A stretch of DNA of 64,000 bases. Origin: Acanthochromis polyacanthus. Its lineage: Eukaryota; Chordata; Actinopteri; Pomacentridae. The DNA is taken from the NCBI RefSeq assembly GCF_021347895.1, contig NC_067125.1, positions 25,151,621 through 25,215,620 of the forward strand. The letters are read 5' to 3'. Shown in pieces: positions 12,201 through 27,200 of this stretch. Position 1 is the first letter of the stretch; every line of letters begins with the position of its first letter. Under the pieces are notes generated by a model, which was not told the origin of the DNA, did not search any database, and saw nothing but the letters and a program-made list of their open reading frames with translations. A program made the position numbers and the translations under genes.

Positions 12201-15200
12201 ACTCTTCTGTACAGCTCCTTGGTCAAGTCTGGTTGTTTCAAAGTGCTTTGTAAATAAATTAGACTTTGACTTTAAACATGCAACTAGAGTGAGCGACTGG
12301 TTTAAATAGTCTTTTAAACTTAACAGACATGAGGTGAAGATATGCAATATAATATATTTTCAATATTGACCTCTGTGTGTCTCACTGTTCAGAATCAGAA
12401 ATACTTACAGCATTCAGAGTATTTTATTATGTAACATAACACACACGAGTAGAAAAATAGGTTCTAAAAATATAAACATAAGTAGAAAAAAATATGAATG
12501 AAGCATGTAAATAATATGCGTAACACTGGGAAAATAAAATATATTTTGAAAAATATACAGTGTACAATTCACTTTTAAAACCCTCTTTTATGGACTCGCT
12601 TTTGTTTTACTTTTAGCTTTAATTAGATTTAGTGGTTTATTTTGTATTATGTCCTTTTTTTTTAGATGCTCTCTCTTGTTTTTTATTATAGCTGCCTAAA
12701 TTTAATTAAAAATTTTTAATTAAAAATAATTAAATTAAATTAAAATTCCTGGTTCCTTTTTGTGATGTCATCTCTAATTCTTTAATTCTCTCTTCTTTTT
12801 TGGGGGATTTTTAATTTCTAACTTTTTCCCTTCAGTCTGATTCTGTTTTTTTAAACCCACATAGTTCCCTTGTTTGATTTGCGTGCTAGTCTAGCTAATT
12901 ATTCATTTAACTTACAATCATAGTTCCTATTTATTTTAATTGACTGCTCTGCCTCGTCTCCTTATGCTTTGCTTGACTGCCTGTGTTGCATTTTCAACTG
13001 TCAAAGCTTCTTGTCAGTGCTGTTCTTAAGGGTGCTATATAACTAAAGTTATTATTACTATTATTGGATAGTAGTGGAATTATAATTGCACAGAGAAGTG
13101 ATTATTGCTCTTTAACTGAAGAGGTTGTTGTGATTGTAGTTGTGGGTCCAGGAACGCCTCCCCATGGCCATGGCTCAGGAACATGGATCCACTCTGCAGG
13201 CCGTCCAGCAGCTCATGAAGAAGAACCAGGTGAGAGAAAAGATCCGAGCTGCCGCCTTCATCTAATACGTGACTGAAGTCTGCACCCTGCTCTGCTCTAC
13301 ACGCCATCCATCATGTTTCTGTCCTCCAGACTCTCCAGAGGGAGCTGCAGGGCCACAGGAGCCGGATCGAGGACGTCCTGGAGCGGGCGGCCATCATCGC
13401 TTCCATTCGCAGCCCGGAGGCCGACTGCGTCAGGGCCGGACACGACCAGCTGGCCCAGCTGTGGGCTCTGCTGTGGGCCGAGACGGAGAGGAGGCAGCTG
13501 GTCCTGGACGCCATGTACCAGGCCCAGCAGTACTACTTTGACACGGCCGAGGTGGAGGCCTGGCTGAGTGAGCAGGAGCTGCACATGATGAACGAGGAGA
13601 AGGGGAAGGTGAATTCATCTGGGCATCGCTGTCGAAATCGTTGCACGTCTCTGCAACATGCACTACCGTTCAAATGTTTGGTTAAAGTTGCTCTAACATG
13701 AGTTAAAGTTGCTCTAAAGGAGTTAATGTTGCTCTATATGAATTAAAGTAGCTCTACATTAGTTAAAGTTGCTCTAAAACGAGTTAAAGTTGCTCTGTCT
13801 TAGTTAAAGTTGAAATAAGATTAAGTTGACCTAGACTACCATTCAAAAGTTTGGGGTCACCCACGAACTGCTGCTCTGTTGGTGCCATTTCTCCTTTCAA
13901 AAACAAGCACAAAACCCAAATTTTTTAACAGTACTGTGCATGATTGCTGTCTCATGTTGCTGGACTCTAATCTGAGTCACATTTCTGCACAGAAGCAGGA
14001 CTGAGAATTAGTGCTGCGTGTCTAACACTATTTTTAACGTGTAGCTCGTCCTCCTCCTCCTCCCACCAGGACGAGCCGAGCACCCTGCAGCTGCTGAAGA
14101 AACACTTGGTCCTGGAGCAGACCATCGAGGACTACGCCGAGACCATCGGCCTGCTGTCACAGCAGTGCCGGCAGCTGCTGGAGATGGGCCATCCAGACTG
14201 GTGAGGGTGTAAACACGAGCACAAACACGATCCGACGGGCCATTTCTGTCATCGCAGAACTGAATGTAGTTCTCTGCATCATGGCCACCTTAGAGAGATT
14301 TGATTTTGAAAGTCAGCTAACAAGAAGAACTGTTTATTGTATTTTTTTGGCAGACAGCTTCAGTTTGTTGGTTCTGTTTGACCTGTGGAAGATAAATCAG
14401 ACTTTATTTATATGAGGCTTTACAGGGAGAAAAATGCAATAAAACAGCACCACAAACAGTTCTGTTGGAAATAAACGGACTCTAATATACGAGGTTTGAG
14501 GAGCTGAGGAAACACTGTCCTACTTACCACGTGCAATAAGGAAACACCAAATGAGATAAATTAAATAAAATCTGAAAAAATAATCAATGAAAGTGAATAT
14601 CTGTTGGTAAAATAGCGATAGATGGAAATAGAAGTCAAAAATTATAAAAAACAGAATAGCAACTGATAGAAATGAAGTAAACTAGACACAAAATCGACTC
14701 AAATATGCCGTTTCTCCACTTTTCTTTGTATTTTTCTAATAATTTTTCTCAATCAGTCCACAAAGCAGCAAATAGGACGTCCTGTACAGCATCCTTTATT
14801 TCCCAGAAACGTTTTGAGTTGTGATTACTTGTGTCAAAAATTAACTGTTTTCTCTTGTGAGCTCTCAGTTCTTGAAATTTTCGATTTTTTTTTCAACCTT
14901 GCAAAGACGTTTTTATCGAGATAATCATTAATATGTAACTGTAAAAATCTAATATTTACATTGTAATGTCTGAAAGTTGTGTAAAAAACACATTAGAACA
15001 CATTTTGTGACACATTTCATTCAGTTAAATGCACTGCTGCTGTTTCTGCACAGTTTTTTGTATTTATTTATTATTTCTCATCAGTCCACAAAGCAGCAAA
15101 TAAGGCGTCCTGTAGAGCATCTTTCATTTCCCAGAAACCCTGTAAAAGCATCAGGTTAAAGATTCTGTTTCACTCGGAGTTGTGATTTCTTGTGTTAGAA

Positions 15201-18200
15201 ATGTGCTTTTTTTTATCTGCCTTGTGAGTGTTGGGCTTTTCTCTATGTTGTAAAGACAGTTTTACAGATAATTATTAATATTTAACTCTAAAAGCTAAAA
15301 ATCTGTATTGTAATAGATTAAAAATATGTAAATAGGTGAATAAATAGACAAATCAATAAATAGAATTAGAGTGTTTGACTGTAACAGAGATTGAATGATT
15401 ACATTTCCTCACAGATCATTAGTCACTGGTTGTTTTGTGCCTTTATGGCAAAGTTATAGAGAAATTGCTCTTTCAAGTGGCAGTCCAGCCTCATTTATTG
15501 ATTATTCAGGATGTGTTAAACCATTTTATGTGGTGGTTTCAAATAAAGCACAATCTTCTGCAGGTAACTGACCTCTAATGCGACAGATTTCCCTTTTTTT
15601 GTGCTCGTTTTGACGCTCTCTCTCTCTCGTCTCTTTCGCAGCGAGCAGATCAGCAAGCGTCAGTCCCAGATCGACCGGCTGTACGTGTCTCTGAAGGACC
15701 TGGTGGAGGAGCGGAAGAGCCGCCTGGAGCAGCAGTACTGGCTCTACCAGCTCAACAGGGAGGTGGACGAGCTGGAGCAGTGGATCGCCCAGAGGGAGGT
15801 GGTGGCCAGCTCGCCCGAACTGGGTCAGGACTTCGAGCACGTGACGGTAAGCGTGCGGACAGATGGTTTCTGTGGATGAATAATAGATCCAAGACACGAT
15901 TTTATTCTTTTAAGTCACATATTGATACTAAAACCACTAAAAGTGCTGAAGTTATGCACCGATTTCAAGCGGGTTTACCAGCAGTGATGCACTAAATTAG
16001 GGCTGTCAAACTCATCTTAGTTCAGGGTCCACATTAAGCCTGATTTAATCTCCAGTGAGCCAGACCAGTTAAATCACAGCATACTAACCACCATAAGAAA
16101 ACCACAGCTCCAAATGTTTCCTTTGTTTTAGTACAAAAAAGCACATTCTGAAAATGTTCACAGTTAAGGCATTATTTTTGTACGTTTTTGTATTTCTCCG
16201 GAAAAATAAATTGAAGCTCATTTACACATTACAACTTACAGATCACAGAGTTTATACAAAGGCGCAAAACATTTAGTTACAGGAACCTGGAACTGAACCA
16301 CATAATATTTTACTTTACGAACAAAATGACAAAAGTCAGACAAAAAAAACAAGACAAAATATTACAAAAATGAGACACAAAACAACAAAAAATGAGACTA
16401 ACGACATGAAACAAAACAAAAAAGAGAGAAAAAATTTGGCGATAAAGTTACAAAGCAACAAAAAAAATGGACAAAAACGAGACCAAAATGACAACAGCGG
16501 GAATCAAAACAACAAAAATGTAGACCAACAACACAAGCGAGACTTGAACTACTTTAATTTCAATAAAGAAATGAAAAAATTGGGGTGTTCTAAAACTTTT
16601 GACCAGTAGGGTACATATCAATGAGCCAGCAAAAGTTCAGGGGCCTCATTTATAAAGCTTGCGTACGCACAAAACAGGGCAAAGGTTGTGATTTATAAAA
16701 ACAAACTTGGCGTGAGAATGTGCGCACCGGTGCGCCAACCTTGATTCTTGATGCTTGCTTACGCACAAAACAGGGCGTAAATCACAAACTTTGCGTAGAA
16801 AGTGGCGTACGCTATGTACGTTGTGATTTCTAAAACAAACTTGGCGTGAGAATGTGCGCACCGGTACGCCAACTTTGATGCTTGCTTAAGCACATTTTGG
16901 AGACAGAGGGAACGGCAGTGCCGGAGGGTGAAGTGGCGAATTGAAACCAGATTGATCTCAAACCTTTATTGTTATCACATATTAGACTTGTAGAGCCGGA
17001 TAATCATAAACCCTCATTGTTGTAGATGTTCCTATAGTGCGTCATTCAGCCGACGACTGTATTTGCAGAACTATGTTCATATATCAACAAGGGCGGATTG
17101 AACGTTATTTCATTCGGTCGTTTGACCGAAGGGCCGGTCCACATCTGGGGCCGGTGCGGTGATCTTTATTAAATAACTTTGTTTATTGATCACCCGTCGC
17201 CCGTATGGCTCATCGGGGAAAGCAGAAGACCCATTTGCAGGGGTGGTCTCCGACGCAGTGGCCCGGCTTCGATTCCTGCCCGCGGCACTTTTATGCATGT
17301 CTTCCCCCTACTCTTCTCCCCATTTCCTGTCACTCTTCACTGCAACTATCACAGTAAAAAGGCAAAAAAAAGTAAAGAATTTTGTTTATTTATCCATATG
17401 CGGCCGAATGGGATGAGCGTCCAACCATTAATCAGCCCTGTACAGACACGCAGGCACACATGCTTCACACCACAACCCCCGAGTGAAGATGAATTTGTCT
17501 ACGTGAACCGAAAAAATGTACATTCAGTTAGTTTACAAATTATTTGTACATCGGACATGATCATAGCAAATTTAGTGGCAGGGTGGCCTGGGTCAACACA
17601 TGATTCATTCATCCTGACACACAGCAGTGAAAAGACTGCCGGCCGGCGCTGCGTAAAATGCCGTGGATCCCGCAGTTTATTTATATACAGATACATTCAT
17701 GAGTTACTTTGCATTGACCATTCATGGTAAAATGTTGGTGTGTTGTGGGCGGAATGTGAGGTGGATCCACCTGTGCAATCTTCCAGCTGGTGTGTGATTT
17801 ATCAAGAAATTGCATGCAGCTGTGCTTACGCAAAGTTTTATAAATCAGGGGCAAAGGGCATACGCCCATTTCGGATTTTCAGCATACGCAAACTTTAGTA
17901 TGGATCCTACGCAAAGTTTTATAAATGAGGCCCCTGGACTGTATTTACAATATTTCACAAATTATGGCTCTTCAACCATTGATCCACAGATTGGTGTGAC
18001 GAAAACAACATCAACATCAAAAATCAACATGAACCACCTGTTTTAAGAGTTTTAACTCTAAAACTAAAGTTCCCCATGAGCCCAGATTTTACACGTGATC
18101 CCTTCAATCAGTGTTCAACACTTTAAATAGAAATCAATCCAACTGAAGATGGTCGGACATGAGCTTTTTTTAAATGTGGTGATTTGAGATGAAATGACCA

Positions 18201-21200
18201 ATGCTGTGCCCTCTTTTTTGTTCTGCTGTGTCTCCAGGTCCTGCAGGAGAAGTTTACAGAGTTTGCTTCAGAGACGGGCAGCGTTGGGCAGGAGCGAGTG
18301 ACGGCGGTTAATCAGATGGTGGACGAGCTCATCGACTACGGCCACTCGGAGGCGGCAACCATCGCCGAGTGGAAGGACGGCGTGAACGAGGCCTGGGCCG
18401 ACCTGCTGGAGCTCATGGAGACCCGGGCCCAGATGCTCGCCGCCTCCCACCAGCTGCACAAGTTCTTCTCCGACTGCAGAGAGGTGACAAAGACATACAG
18501 TAGATATGAGAAGGACCACTTAAGTCTCCTTTTTTAGTGTTTTCCAGTGCATTCAAAAACTGTTCACTACAGTTTAAAGTCACATTTGTAGAAGAGACAG
18601 GCTGAGAAATTTGCACAAATGTAAATGAAGTGCTGATTATGCATCGGCGTCCTTGAAAATAAGCAGACTAGCTGCTGTTTTGGCCCTGCAGAAGGTATTT
18701 TTTTTTGTGTAAGCAGAAATTTACCATTAGTGGTTCATTTTCTTAAATCATGCAAATAGATACGACAAGAAGCTATTGTTGTCAAGAGACTTTATGGTGC
18801 TTTTTGGTTTTATAACCCCTCCTAAGGATGTTAAATGTGTGCATGAAAGATGTGTTTCAGTTTTCTCTGTTTTTTTCTTCTTCTAGATATCCATACAGAT
18901 GATGCCACTGTAAACATTTCTGCTCTGCTTCATGTTTTTTTTCCAGGTTTTGGCTCAGATTGAGGACAAACATCGAAGGTTGCCAGAGGTCCGGGCTCGG
19001 CAGTGCAGCACCGCCAACACCAGCACCCTGCAGAGACTCCTGCACAGCTTCGAGCAGGACATCCAGCTGCTGGTCACACAGGTACAACAACGCAAACGTG
19101 GAAAGAGAACCAGCTCCAGTATTAGTATGAAGAAAAATCCACTCTTGCCCCTTTGATGTTCTTCCTGTAAAGAGCCGCACAACGTCTTTCTAACACTAAT
19201 TTAGCTGTTTTTCATTGCAGTTCCAAAGTAGATTCATCCTTTTTGAAGCACATCCTGCTTTAACACTCACATAGACATGAAGTGGAGTTTGTTATTTTAA
19301 TTAGCAAACCTTATGTTGTGTTACATTTGTTGTTTTCTGATTGGAAGTGGATACAGGGACTTTACAGCAGAACTGTACTCTAAAATCGTGAATTTATTTG
19401 TACTAGATGTCTGGCGTGCTGAAATTGTCTCCTTTAGTGCCAATAAAAGCCACTGCGCTTAATTAGTGTTAATTTAATTATGGGTCATTCCAGATATTGG
19501 AGATTGGAGGACATGCTTGAAGAATGCCTGAAAATATTTTTAAAATACCAAATAAGTCTGAAGTTCTCCCTAAAATGCCATTTTCTCTTGTCCTACCCTC
19601 CTGGTGACCAAACTGAATCTCAAATAAAACAGTTACAATAAAATTTTAATCCCTTTTTTTGTTTGTTTGGTTTTGATTTTGGTATTTTATCTCTTGTAAT
19701 TATGGGAACATTTTTTTTAAATCAACATAATATTTGAAATAATTATTATGCTTAGAACGTGTGTCCCAGAACAACCCTGTTGGTGATGTCATTGTCATTT
19801 AGTGTCTCGTTTTTGCCGTTCTCTGTCTTGTTTTTGTCAATTTCTGTTTCGTTTTGTCATTTTGTGTTTCATTTCTGTCCTTTTGTGTCTTGCTTTTGTC
19901 AAATTCTTTTTTGTTCCTGTCGACTTGTCTCGTTTTTGTTATCTTGTGTCTTGTTTTTGCCTTCAACATCATCAGCCAGTTTTTCTAAAGAATGGGTAGA
20001 GCAAAGCTATGTCCTCTCTTCTATTTTTCATATTTCCATCACATTGTCAGCCTTGATTGAATGTCTCACTCTACCTCATATTATCAGGATCAGACTCATT
20101 CTTTGGACTGTTTTCCATCAGTCAGTTTGTCCTCTTGGTCAGCAGTAACAGCTAGCTAAAGATCTAGCTTCTACTGCTGAGAAAAAGCTAGCATTAGCAT
20201 GGATTAGAGTAGGGTTAGCAAACAACACAGAAAACATGGAATAAAAATGCTACCATTGATGTGTAAGCTGAGCCAAACAAGCCTTTGATTGTTTATAACA
20301 TGAATATGGAGCAGAAAATTATAAGAGATTTATTTTTCAAACATTTTGAAGCCCAAATGTCCTCCAATTCTGGAACGACAATACATTGATAGTAAAATCT
20401 TTGTGTGTCTGCCATTTCGGTGGGAAAGCTACCACCTTACTCTGCATTTAATTTTGCTTCATCCTGCCTCTGTCGTGCACCTGGGGAACAGAAACCGTGG
20501 TACATTTTACTGGAAAACGATGCAGAAGCACAGCTGCTCTGAGTCGACTCTGGTGACAGAGCCGGGACCGTTTGGCCCTGACTGAACACAGCTGTCAGGG
20601 CAGCTGCGCTCTGTGCGTCATCCGGCACAAAAACTGTCTCTTTCCATTTTCTGATTCCTTTTTCCGGTGTAGCTTTCCCCCTAAAACCTCCCTCCTCTTG
20701 CTCTATCAGGTGCGTCAGCTGCAGGAGAGCGCGGCCCAGCTGAGGACGGTGTACGCTGGCGAGAAGGCCGAAACCATCGCCTGCCACGAGCACGAAGTGA
20801 TGCAGTGCTGGAAGGAGCTGCTGACGTCCTGCGAGGAGTGCCGGGTGCAGATCACCACCGAGACGGACAAGCTGAGGTTCTTCGGCATGGTCCGAGATCA
20901 GATCATGTGGATGGACTCCATCATCTGTCAGATAGGGACAGGAGAGAAGCCCAGGTATCCACGCTGCAGCAGCAGAATCTGTTAATACAAGTTAAATCAG
21001 CATGTACAGCAGTTACAGGATGTGCAACAACTAGAAGAAATTAAGTTCTCGTTACAGCATACTATGCGTTTAGAGCAGAAATTCAAGCAGTAAATAGCCA
21101 GTTATTCTAACAAGAAAACCTGTGATAGCAGAGACGAACACAACAAAAATGGCAGGTGCTTGCTATATAATAAGTGTTGTCTGTAACATTATGGTCTCTA

Positions 21201-24200
21201 ATTTGATGTCGAATCAGAACTAAGAGCAAAAACAATGACCCATAAAGCAGCTTAATGTGTCAGCAGATTATTTTACAAAATTTTAGAGCCTAGCCGATGC
21301 ATTAGCAGTTGATATTATCAGTCAATTGTTGCCTATCATAGATAAATCAGTATTAGCAGATCATTTTTTGTCCCATGTGTCAGCGGTCTCCAACTTTTTT
21401 TTGCACCACGGATCAGATTCAAGCAAGACGGTTTTCTACGTACCAGTCATCGTGCATATAACAAACAAGAAAACTCAGATTGCGCAATACTTTTCATAGT
21501 TACAGTGATGCCGTGCCACTGTCTCACAATGATACAGAAATCTTTAACAAATCCGTGGATCCAGACTATGAGCCACATCACTCCCAAAATCTAATCACTT
21601 GGTCCTTGTGTCATTTCTGGTCGTCTCTGAAAATTTCATCCAAATCCGTTGGTCTGTCTTTGAGTAATGTTGCTAACAGACAGACACACAAACGTACACC
21701 GATAGTCCCATAACTCCACCGCCTTACTCTCTGTGCAGTAATAATGATCTTTTTTTAGTGAAAGAGTCCTAAACAAATAAAAGTACTTGTTATTGCTGAA
21801 TGTTTACTTACTTTTTCCTCTGTCGGTATCAAGTCTCTCCCTCTTTTAAAGGACGCTCTCCAGAGACGTTTGTTTTTTAATAATTTTGGCAGATTGACGG
21901 CTTCATTTAACATCAATCACGGGAAACGAGCACAGCTGAAAGCGACGGGAAGACGATCAGGTCATTTTTCAAAATAAAACCCCCTGCAGACTCCACCAGA
22001 AATAAAATCTAAAATATACCGTTTTTATTCTCTCTGGGTGGCCCAGTGCTGGTCCACAGCCCAGTGGTTGGGGACCGTTGCCATATGTGATGATTTGAAA
22101 CCTATTTTACGGAACATAATGCTGAAAAAGATGCATGGAGTACTTTAGAAACAGTGTCATTCCATGGTTTGTCCAGTAAAGTGGCTCCAGCTCTATTGTC
22201 TGCAGCACATGTAGCAGAGCAGACGGTGGTGCGGAGTCGAGCAGTGTCTTCACAGAAAATTCCTGACTCGTTACTGAAGCACATTTCCGCAAAGTTATGA
22301 AAAAATGTCCTCCAAAATGTCTCCTTTTCAATATAACTTAAACATGTGTTTGAAGAATATCAGTAAATTTATCAATATCAGCATTTTTTTATTTGGTGTC
22401 AATAAAAAATTGGCCCAAAATCCAGTATTTGTCAGTTTCTAGTGAATTTTAACCTGTCTTCAGTCTTAGATTTATGAAAATCAAAAGAGCTATAGTTTAC
22501 AATTTCTTAAAAATACCTCAAAAATTGGATTAAATGTTTCTCCAAGGAACATACCAGCATATCTGTATTACTTTTTACAGCCATTCTTTATGAGGATATT
22601 GAGTTAGACTGGCCTGATTTATTTCTTTCCGCAAAAACGCAGCTGTGAAGCACCGCTCTGCTGCTGTATGGGTTTGTGTAGTACAGTGTAGTAGGTGCTT
22701 GTGTATTGTGAGTTAACTGTGCGCTCTGCAGGGATGTGTCCTCGGTGGAGGTGCTGATGAATTATCACCAGAGTCTCAAGAGCGAAGTGGAGGCTCGCAG
22801 CCGGAGCATCCTGGAGTGTATCGAGATGGGAAAGACGCTGCTGGCTGCCAGAAACCCTGCAGCCGAAGAGGTGAGACGACGGAAAAGAAAGTTTAATAAT
22901 CGCTTTAACTGTCGCTGTACTGCAAGAATAGTACTGTAAATGAACCTGAATGACTTTTACACTACGACAACTTAACGAAATCTCTTATATTGACTGTTAA
23001 ATTTTCAAAAAACCAAAACAAGCTCCAATACAAATTTAAAATTGTGTGGAGAAGGGAGGAATTGCCTGAAATTTAATTTAATATTTTATGTTATTTATTT
23101 AAGTATAGAAAATTCCTTTTTAATCACTTTTATTCTTCATTCTTCTTCTTATTATTATTTATTATTATTAATAATAATCATCATAATAATAATAATATTA
23201 CAAGTGGTGTTATTTTTCTCTTTCATTATCATTTATTTATATATTTTTACACTCATTTATTTTTATGTTAAATTCCTTTGTAATCACTTTTATTCTTCAT
23301 TGTTTTATTATTATTATTATCATTGGTGGTGACATTGTTTTCTTTCATTATTTATCTATCTGTTTTTACACATACATTTTTATTTATTTTTTCGTATCAA
23401 AATTCTTTTATTCCTCATAATTATTGTTATCATTATCATTAATTAATTAATTAATCCTCGACCGTTCCTAAAATACCTGCCTGGAATTGTGAACCAACAA
23501 ACTGTGACCAACCCATATGATTCCAATAAAAAGAAGGAAAAAAGACAAGAAGCTTGAATTTTCAGATTTACCAACATGTCATGACAAGAGAACCAACCAA
23601 AGCTGTGATGCTGCGATTCTAATGTTGCTGATTCTCAGATCAAGGAGAGGCTGGACAGGGTGATAGCGAAGCAGCATGAGCTCTCTGAGAAGTGGGACAA
23701 ACACTGGGAAGCCCTGCAGCAGCGTGAGTACACAGACAAGCCTAAAATCCTTCCTTTTTACCAAAATACATACAGTGCCTTGTGAAAGTATTCGGCCCCC
23801 CTGAACTTTTCAACCTTTCGCCACATTTCAGGCTTCAAACATAAAGATAGAAAATTTTAATTTTTGTCAAGAATCAACAACAATTGGGACACAATCGTGA
23901 AGTGGAACGAAATTTATTGGATATTTTAAACTTTTTTAACAAATAAAAAACTGAAAAGTGGGGTGTGCAATATTATTTGGCCCCTTTACTTTCAGTGCAG
24001 CAAACTCACTCCAGAAGTTCAGTGAGGATCTCTGAATGATCCAGTGTTGTCCTAAATGACTGATGATGATAAATAGAATCCACCTGTGTGTAATCAAGTC
24101 TCCGTATAAATGTACCTGCTCTGTGATAGTCTCAGGGTTCTGTTTAAAGTGCAGAGAGCATCATGAAGACCAAGGAACACACCAGGCAGGTCCGAGATAG

Positions 24201-27200
24201 TGTTGTGGAGAAGTTTAAAGCCGGATTTAGACACAAAAAGATTTCCCAAGCTTTAAACATCTCAAGGAGCACTGTGCAAGCAATCATATTGAAATGGAAG
24301 GAGTATCAGACCACTGCAAATCTACCAAGACCCGGCCGTCCCTCTAAACTTTCACCTCGAACAAGGAGAAGACTGATCAGAGATGCAGCCAAGAGGCCCA
24401 TGATCACTCTGGATGAACTGCAGAGATCTACAGCTGAGGTGGGAGAGTCTGTCCATAGCACAAGAATCAGTCGTACACTGCACAAATCTGGCCTTTATGG
24501 AAGAGTGGCAAGAAGAAAGCCATTTCTCAAAGATATCCATAAAAAGTCTCGTTTGAAGTTTGCCACAAGCCACCTGGGAGAAACACCAAACATGTGGAAG
24601 AAGGTGCTCTGGTCAGATGAAACCAAAATGGAACTTTTTGGCCACAATGCAAAACAATATGTTTGGCGTAAAAGCAATACAGCTCATCACCCTGAACACA
24701 CCATCCCCACTGTCAAACATGGTGGTGGCAGCCTCATGGTTTGGGCCTGCTTTTCTTCAGCAGGGACAGGGAAGATGGTTAAAATTGATGGGAAGATGAA
24801 TGGAGCCAAATACAGGACCATTCTGGAAGAAAACCTGTTGGAGTCTGCAAAAGACCTGAGACTGGGACGGAGATTTGTCTTCCAACAGGACAATGATCCA
24901 AAACATAAAGCCAAATCTACAATGGAATGGTTCACAAATAAACGTATCCAGGTGTTAGAATGGCCAAGTCAAAGTCCAGACCTGAATCCAATTGAGAATC
25001 TGTGGGCAGAGCTGAAGACTGCTGTTCACAAAGGCTCTCCATCCAACCTCACTGAGCTCGAGCTGTTTTGCAAGGAAGAATGGGCAAGAATTTCAGTCTC
25101 TGGATGTGCAAAACTGATAGACATACCCCACACGACTTGCAGCTGTAATTGCAGCAAAAGGTGGCGCTACAAAGTATTAATGCAAGGGGGCCGAATAATA
25201 TTGCACACCCCACTTTTCAAGTTTTTATTTGTTAAAAAAGTTTAAAATATCCAATAAATTTCATTCCACTTCACGATTGTGTCCCACTTGTTGTTGATTC
25301 TTGACAAAAAATTAAAATTTTCTATCTTTATGTTTGAAGCCTGAAATGTGGCGAAAGGTTGTAAAGTTCAAGGGGGCCGAATACTTTCACAAGGCACTGT
25401 ATGTACTGCATGCATAGAGGGAGGCACAGATGTATGGAAGGGGAATTCAGAAGAGAAGTGTCCTTATGTCCTTTTGATTGTTCTTCTTCTCTCCTCTCCT
25501 GCCGCCTCAGTGCTGGAGGTCCACCAGTTCGCCCAGGAGGCGGTGGTGGCCGAGGCCTGGCTCACCGCTCAGGAGCCGTTAATCAACAGCAACGAGCTGG
25601 GCGCGAGCGTAGACGAGGTGGAGCAGCTGATCCGTCGACACGAAGCCTTCCGCAAAGCCGCTGCCACCTGGGAGGAGAGGTTCAGCTCGCTGAGACGGCT
25701 CACCACGGTAAAATCACCATCTTTATCACTCTGCAAATACAAACACGATCTAGTCAGGATGGGTTTCAGTATGCTGAAATTGCTGGCAACCTTTTGGATG
25801 TACATAAGCTACCATTGAAAAGTTTGGGGTCCCTTAGAAATGTCCTTATTTTTGAAAGAAAAGCATTTTATTTCCAGTGAAGATAACATTAAATGAATAA
25901 TAAATCCAGTCTAGACATTGTTAATGTGGTAAATGACTATTCTCGCTGGAAACAGCTGATTTTTAATGGACTATCTCCATAGGGGTACAGAGGAACATTT
26001 CCAGCAACCATCACTCCTGTGTTCTAATGCTACATTGTGTTAGCTAATGGTGTTGAAAGGCTCATTGATGATTAGAAAACCCTTGTGCAGTTATGTTAGC
26101 ACGAGTAGAAATGTGAGTTTTCATGGAAAACTTGGAATTATCTGGGTGACCCCAAACCTTTGAACTGTGGTGTACACCCTGAATGTGGCATCTTAAGGAT
26201 TCAAAGGTTGCAGCATTACCGAGTTATCGGTGCGATGAGATGCTTTGTTAAGGAAATTCTTTATCAGTTATTTACTTTACCATCTTAGTAGGGCTGGACC
26301 CGAATATCCCGAATATCCGAATATTCGTTCGCTACGGCACTATCCGGATATTAATTTTGGTATCCGAATATTCGTCTTTAATAGGGCCCGAATATTCGGA
26401 GGCCAGAAACCACTATTCGGGCCAGCCCTACATCTTAGTACTGCATGTGTAAACTCATACACTGACATACAGTGCTGTGTGAATGCTTAACCTTTAAAAG
26501 AAAAGTGAACATACATGCAAAAGTAGATCGGTAAAGAAAAAAATACTTTATTTAGGTCCGTATGTGGTTCAAATCCTCTTTGCTTTTTAAAAGAGCACCA
26601 GTTCTCTTTGGTGCTCCTGCTCACAGTTTGTCAACAGCAGATAGGTTTTGGAAAACTTGTCAGGGTTCTTCTGTGGATTTAGGTTGCCTTAGTGTCTTCT
26701 GTCTCTTCATGTAATCCAGTGGTTCTCAGACTTTCTGTCAGCCTTGTATCATTTCTGACAGATAAGTCCTGATAAGTCTGCAGCGGTGGATATGTAGTGG
26801 GATTGCAATCATGTGATCAACAGCAGGTAACTGATGTAGTGTTCACTTGTTGTCATGGTTACAGTGACGCCGTGCCGCCATCTCACAATGACACAGAATT
26901 CTTTAAAAAAAAATCCGTGGATCCAGACTATAAGCTGCATCACTGCCAAAATCTAACCACTTGGTCCTTGTGTCATTTCTGACCTTCCCTGAAAATTCCA
27001 CCCAAATCCATTAGTCTGTTTTTCAGTAATGTTGCTAACAGACAGACAGACAGACAGACAGAAGTACAGACAAATAGACGGACAAACGATCATCACATAA
27101 CCCCAACGCATTTCTTGATGAATTAACAATAAAGGCTTGAAATATTTCACTTTACGTGTGATGAGTCTAGATCATATATCAAATGTTCACTTTTTTAAAA

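Larger units (their letters stand above)
10378..13139. other. sptbn4 intron, 2.8 kb
   Basis: It holds the second piggyBac-like MITE, an L2-like 3' tail around 11800-12270 ('tcaaagtgctttgtaaataaattagac') split by a small TIR element (11918-12110), and a degenerate SINE-like tail near 12390-12560. No gene is seen. Confidence 0.65.
15847..18237. other. sptbn4 intron, 2.4 kb
   Basis: Almost wholly two transposon remnants (15995-16610 and 16638-17936). The last 300 bp before the exon at 18238 show nothing. Confidence 0.65.
20955..22731. other. sptbn4 intron, 1.8 kb
   Basis: A hAT element (21381-22080) with a second repeat nested in it. The flanks are unremarkable AT-rich sequence. Confidence 0.6.
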
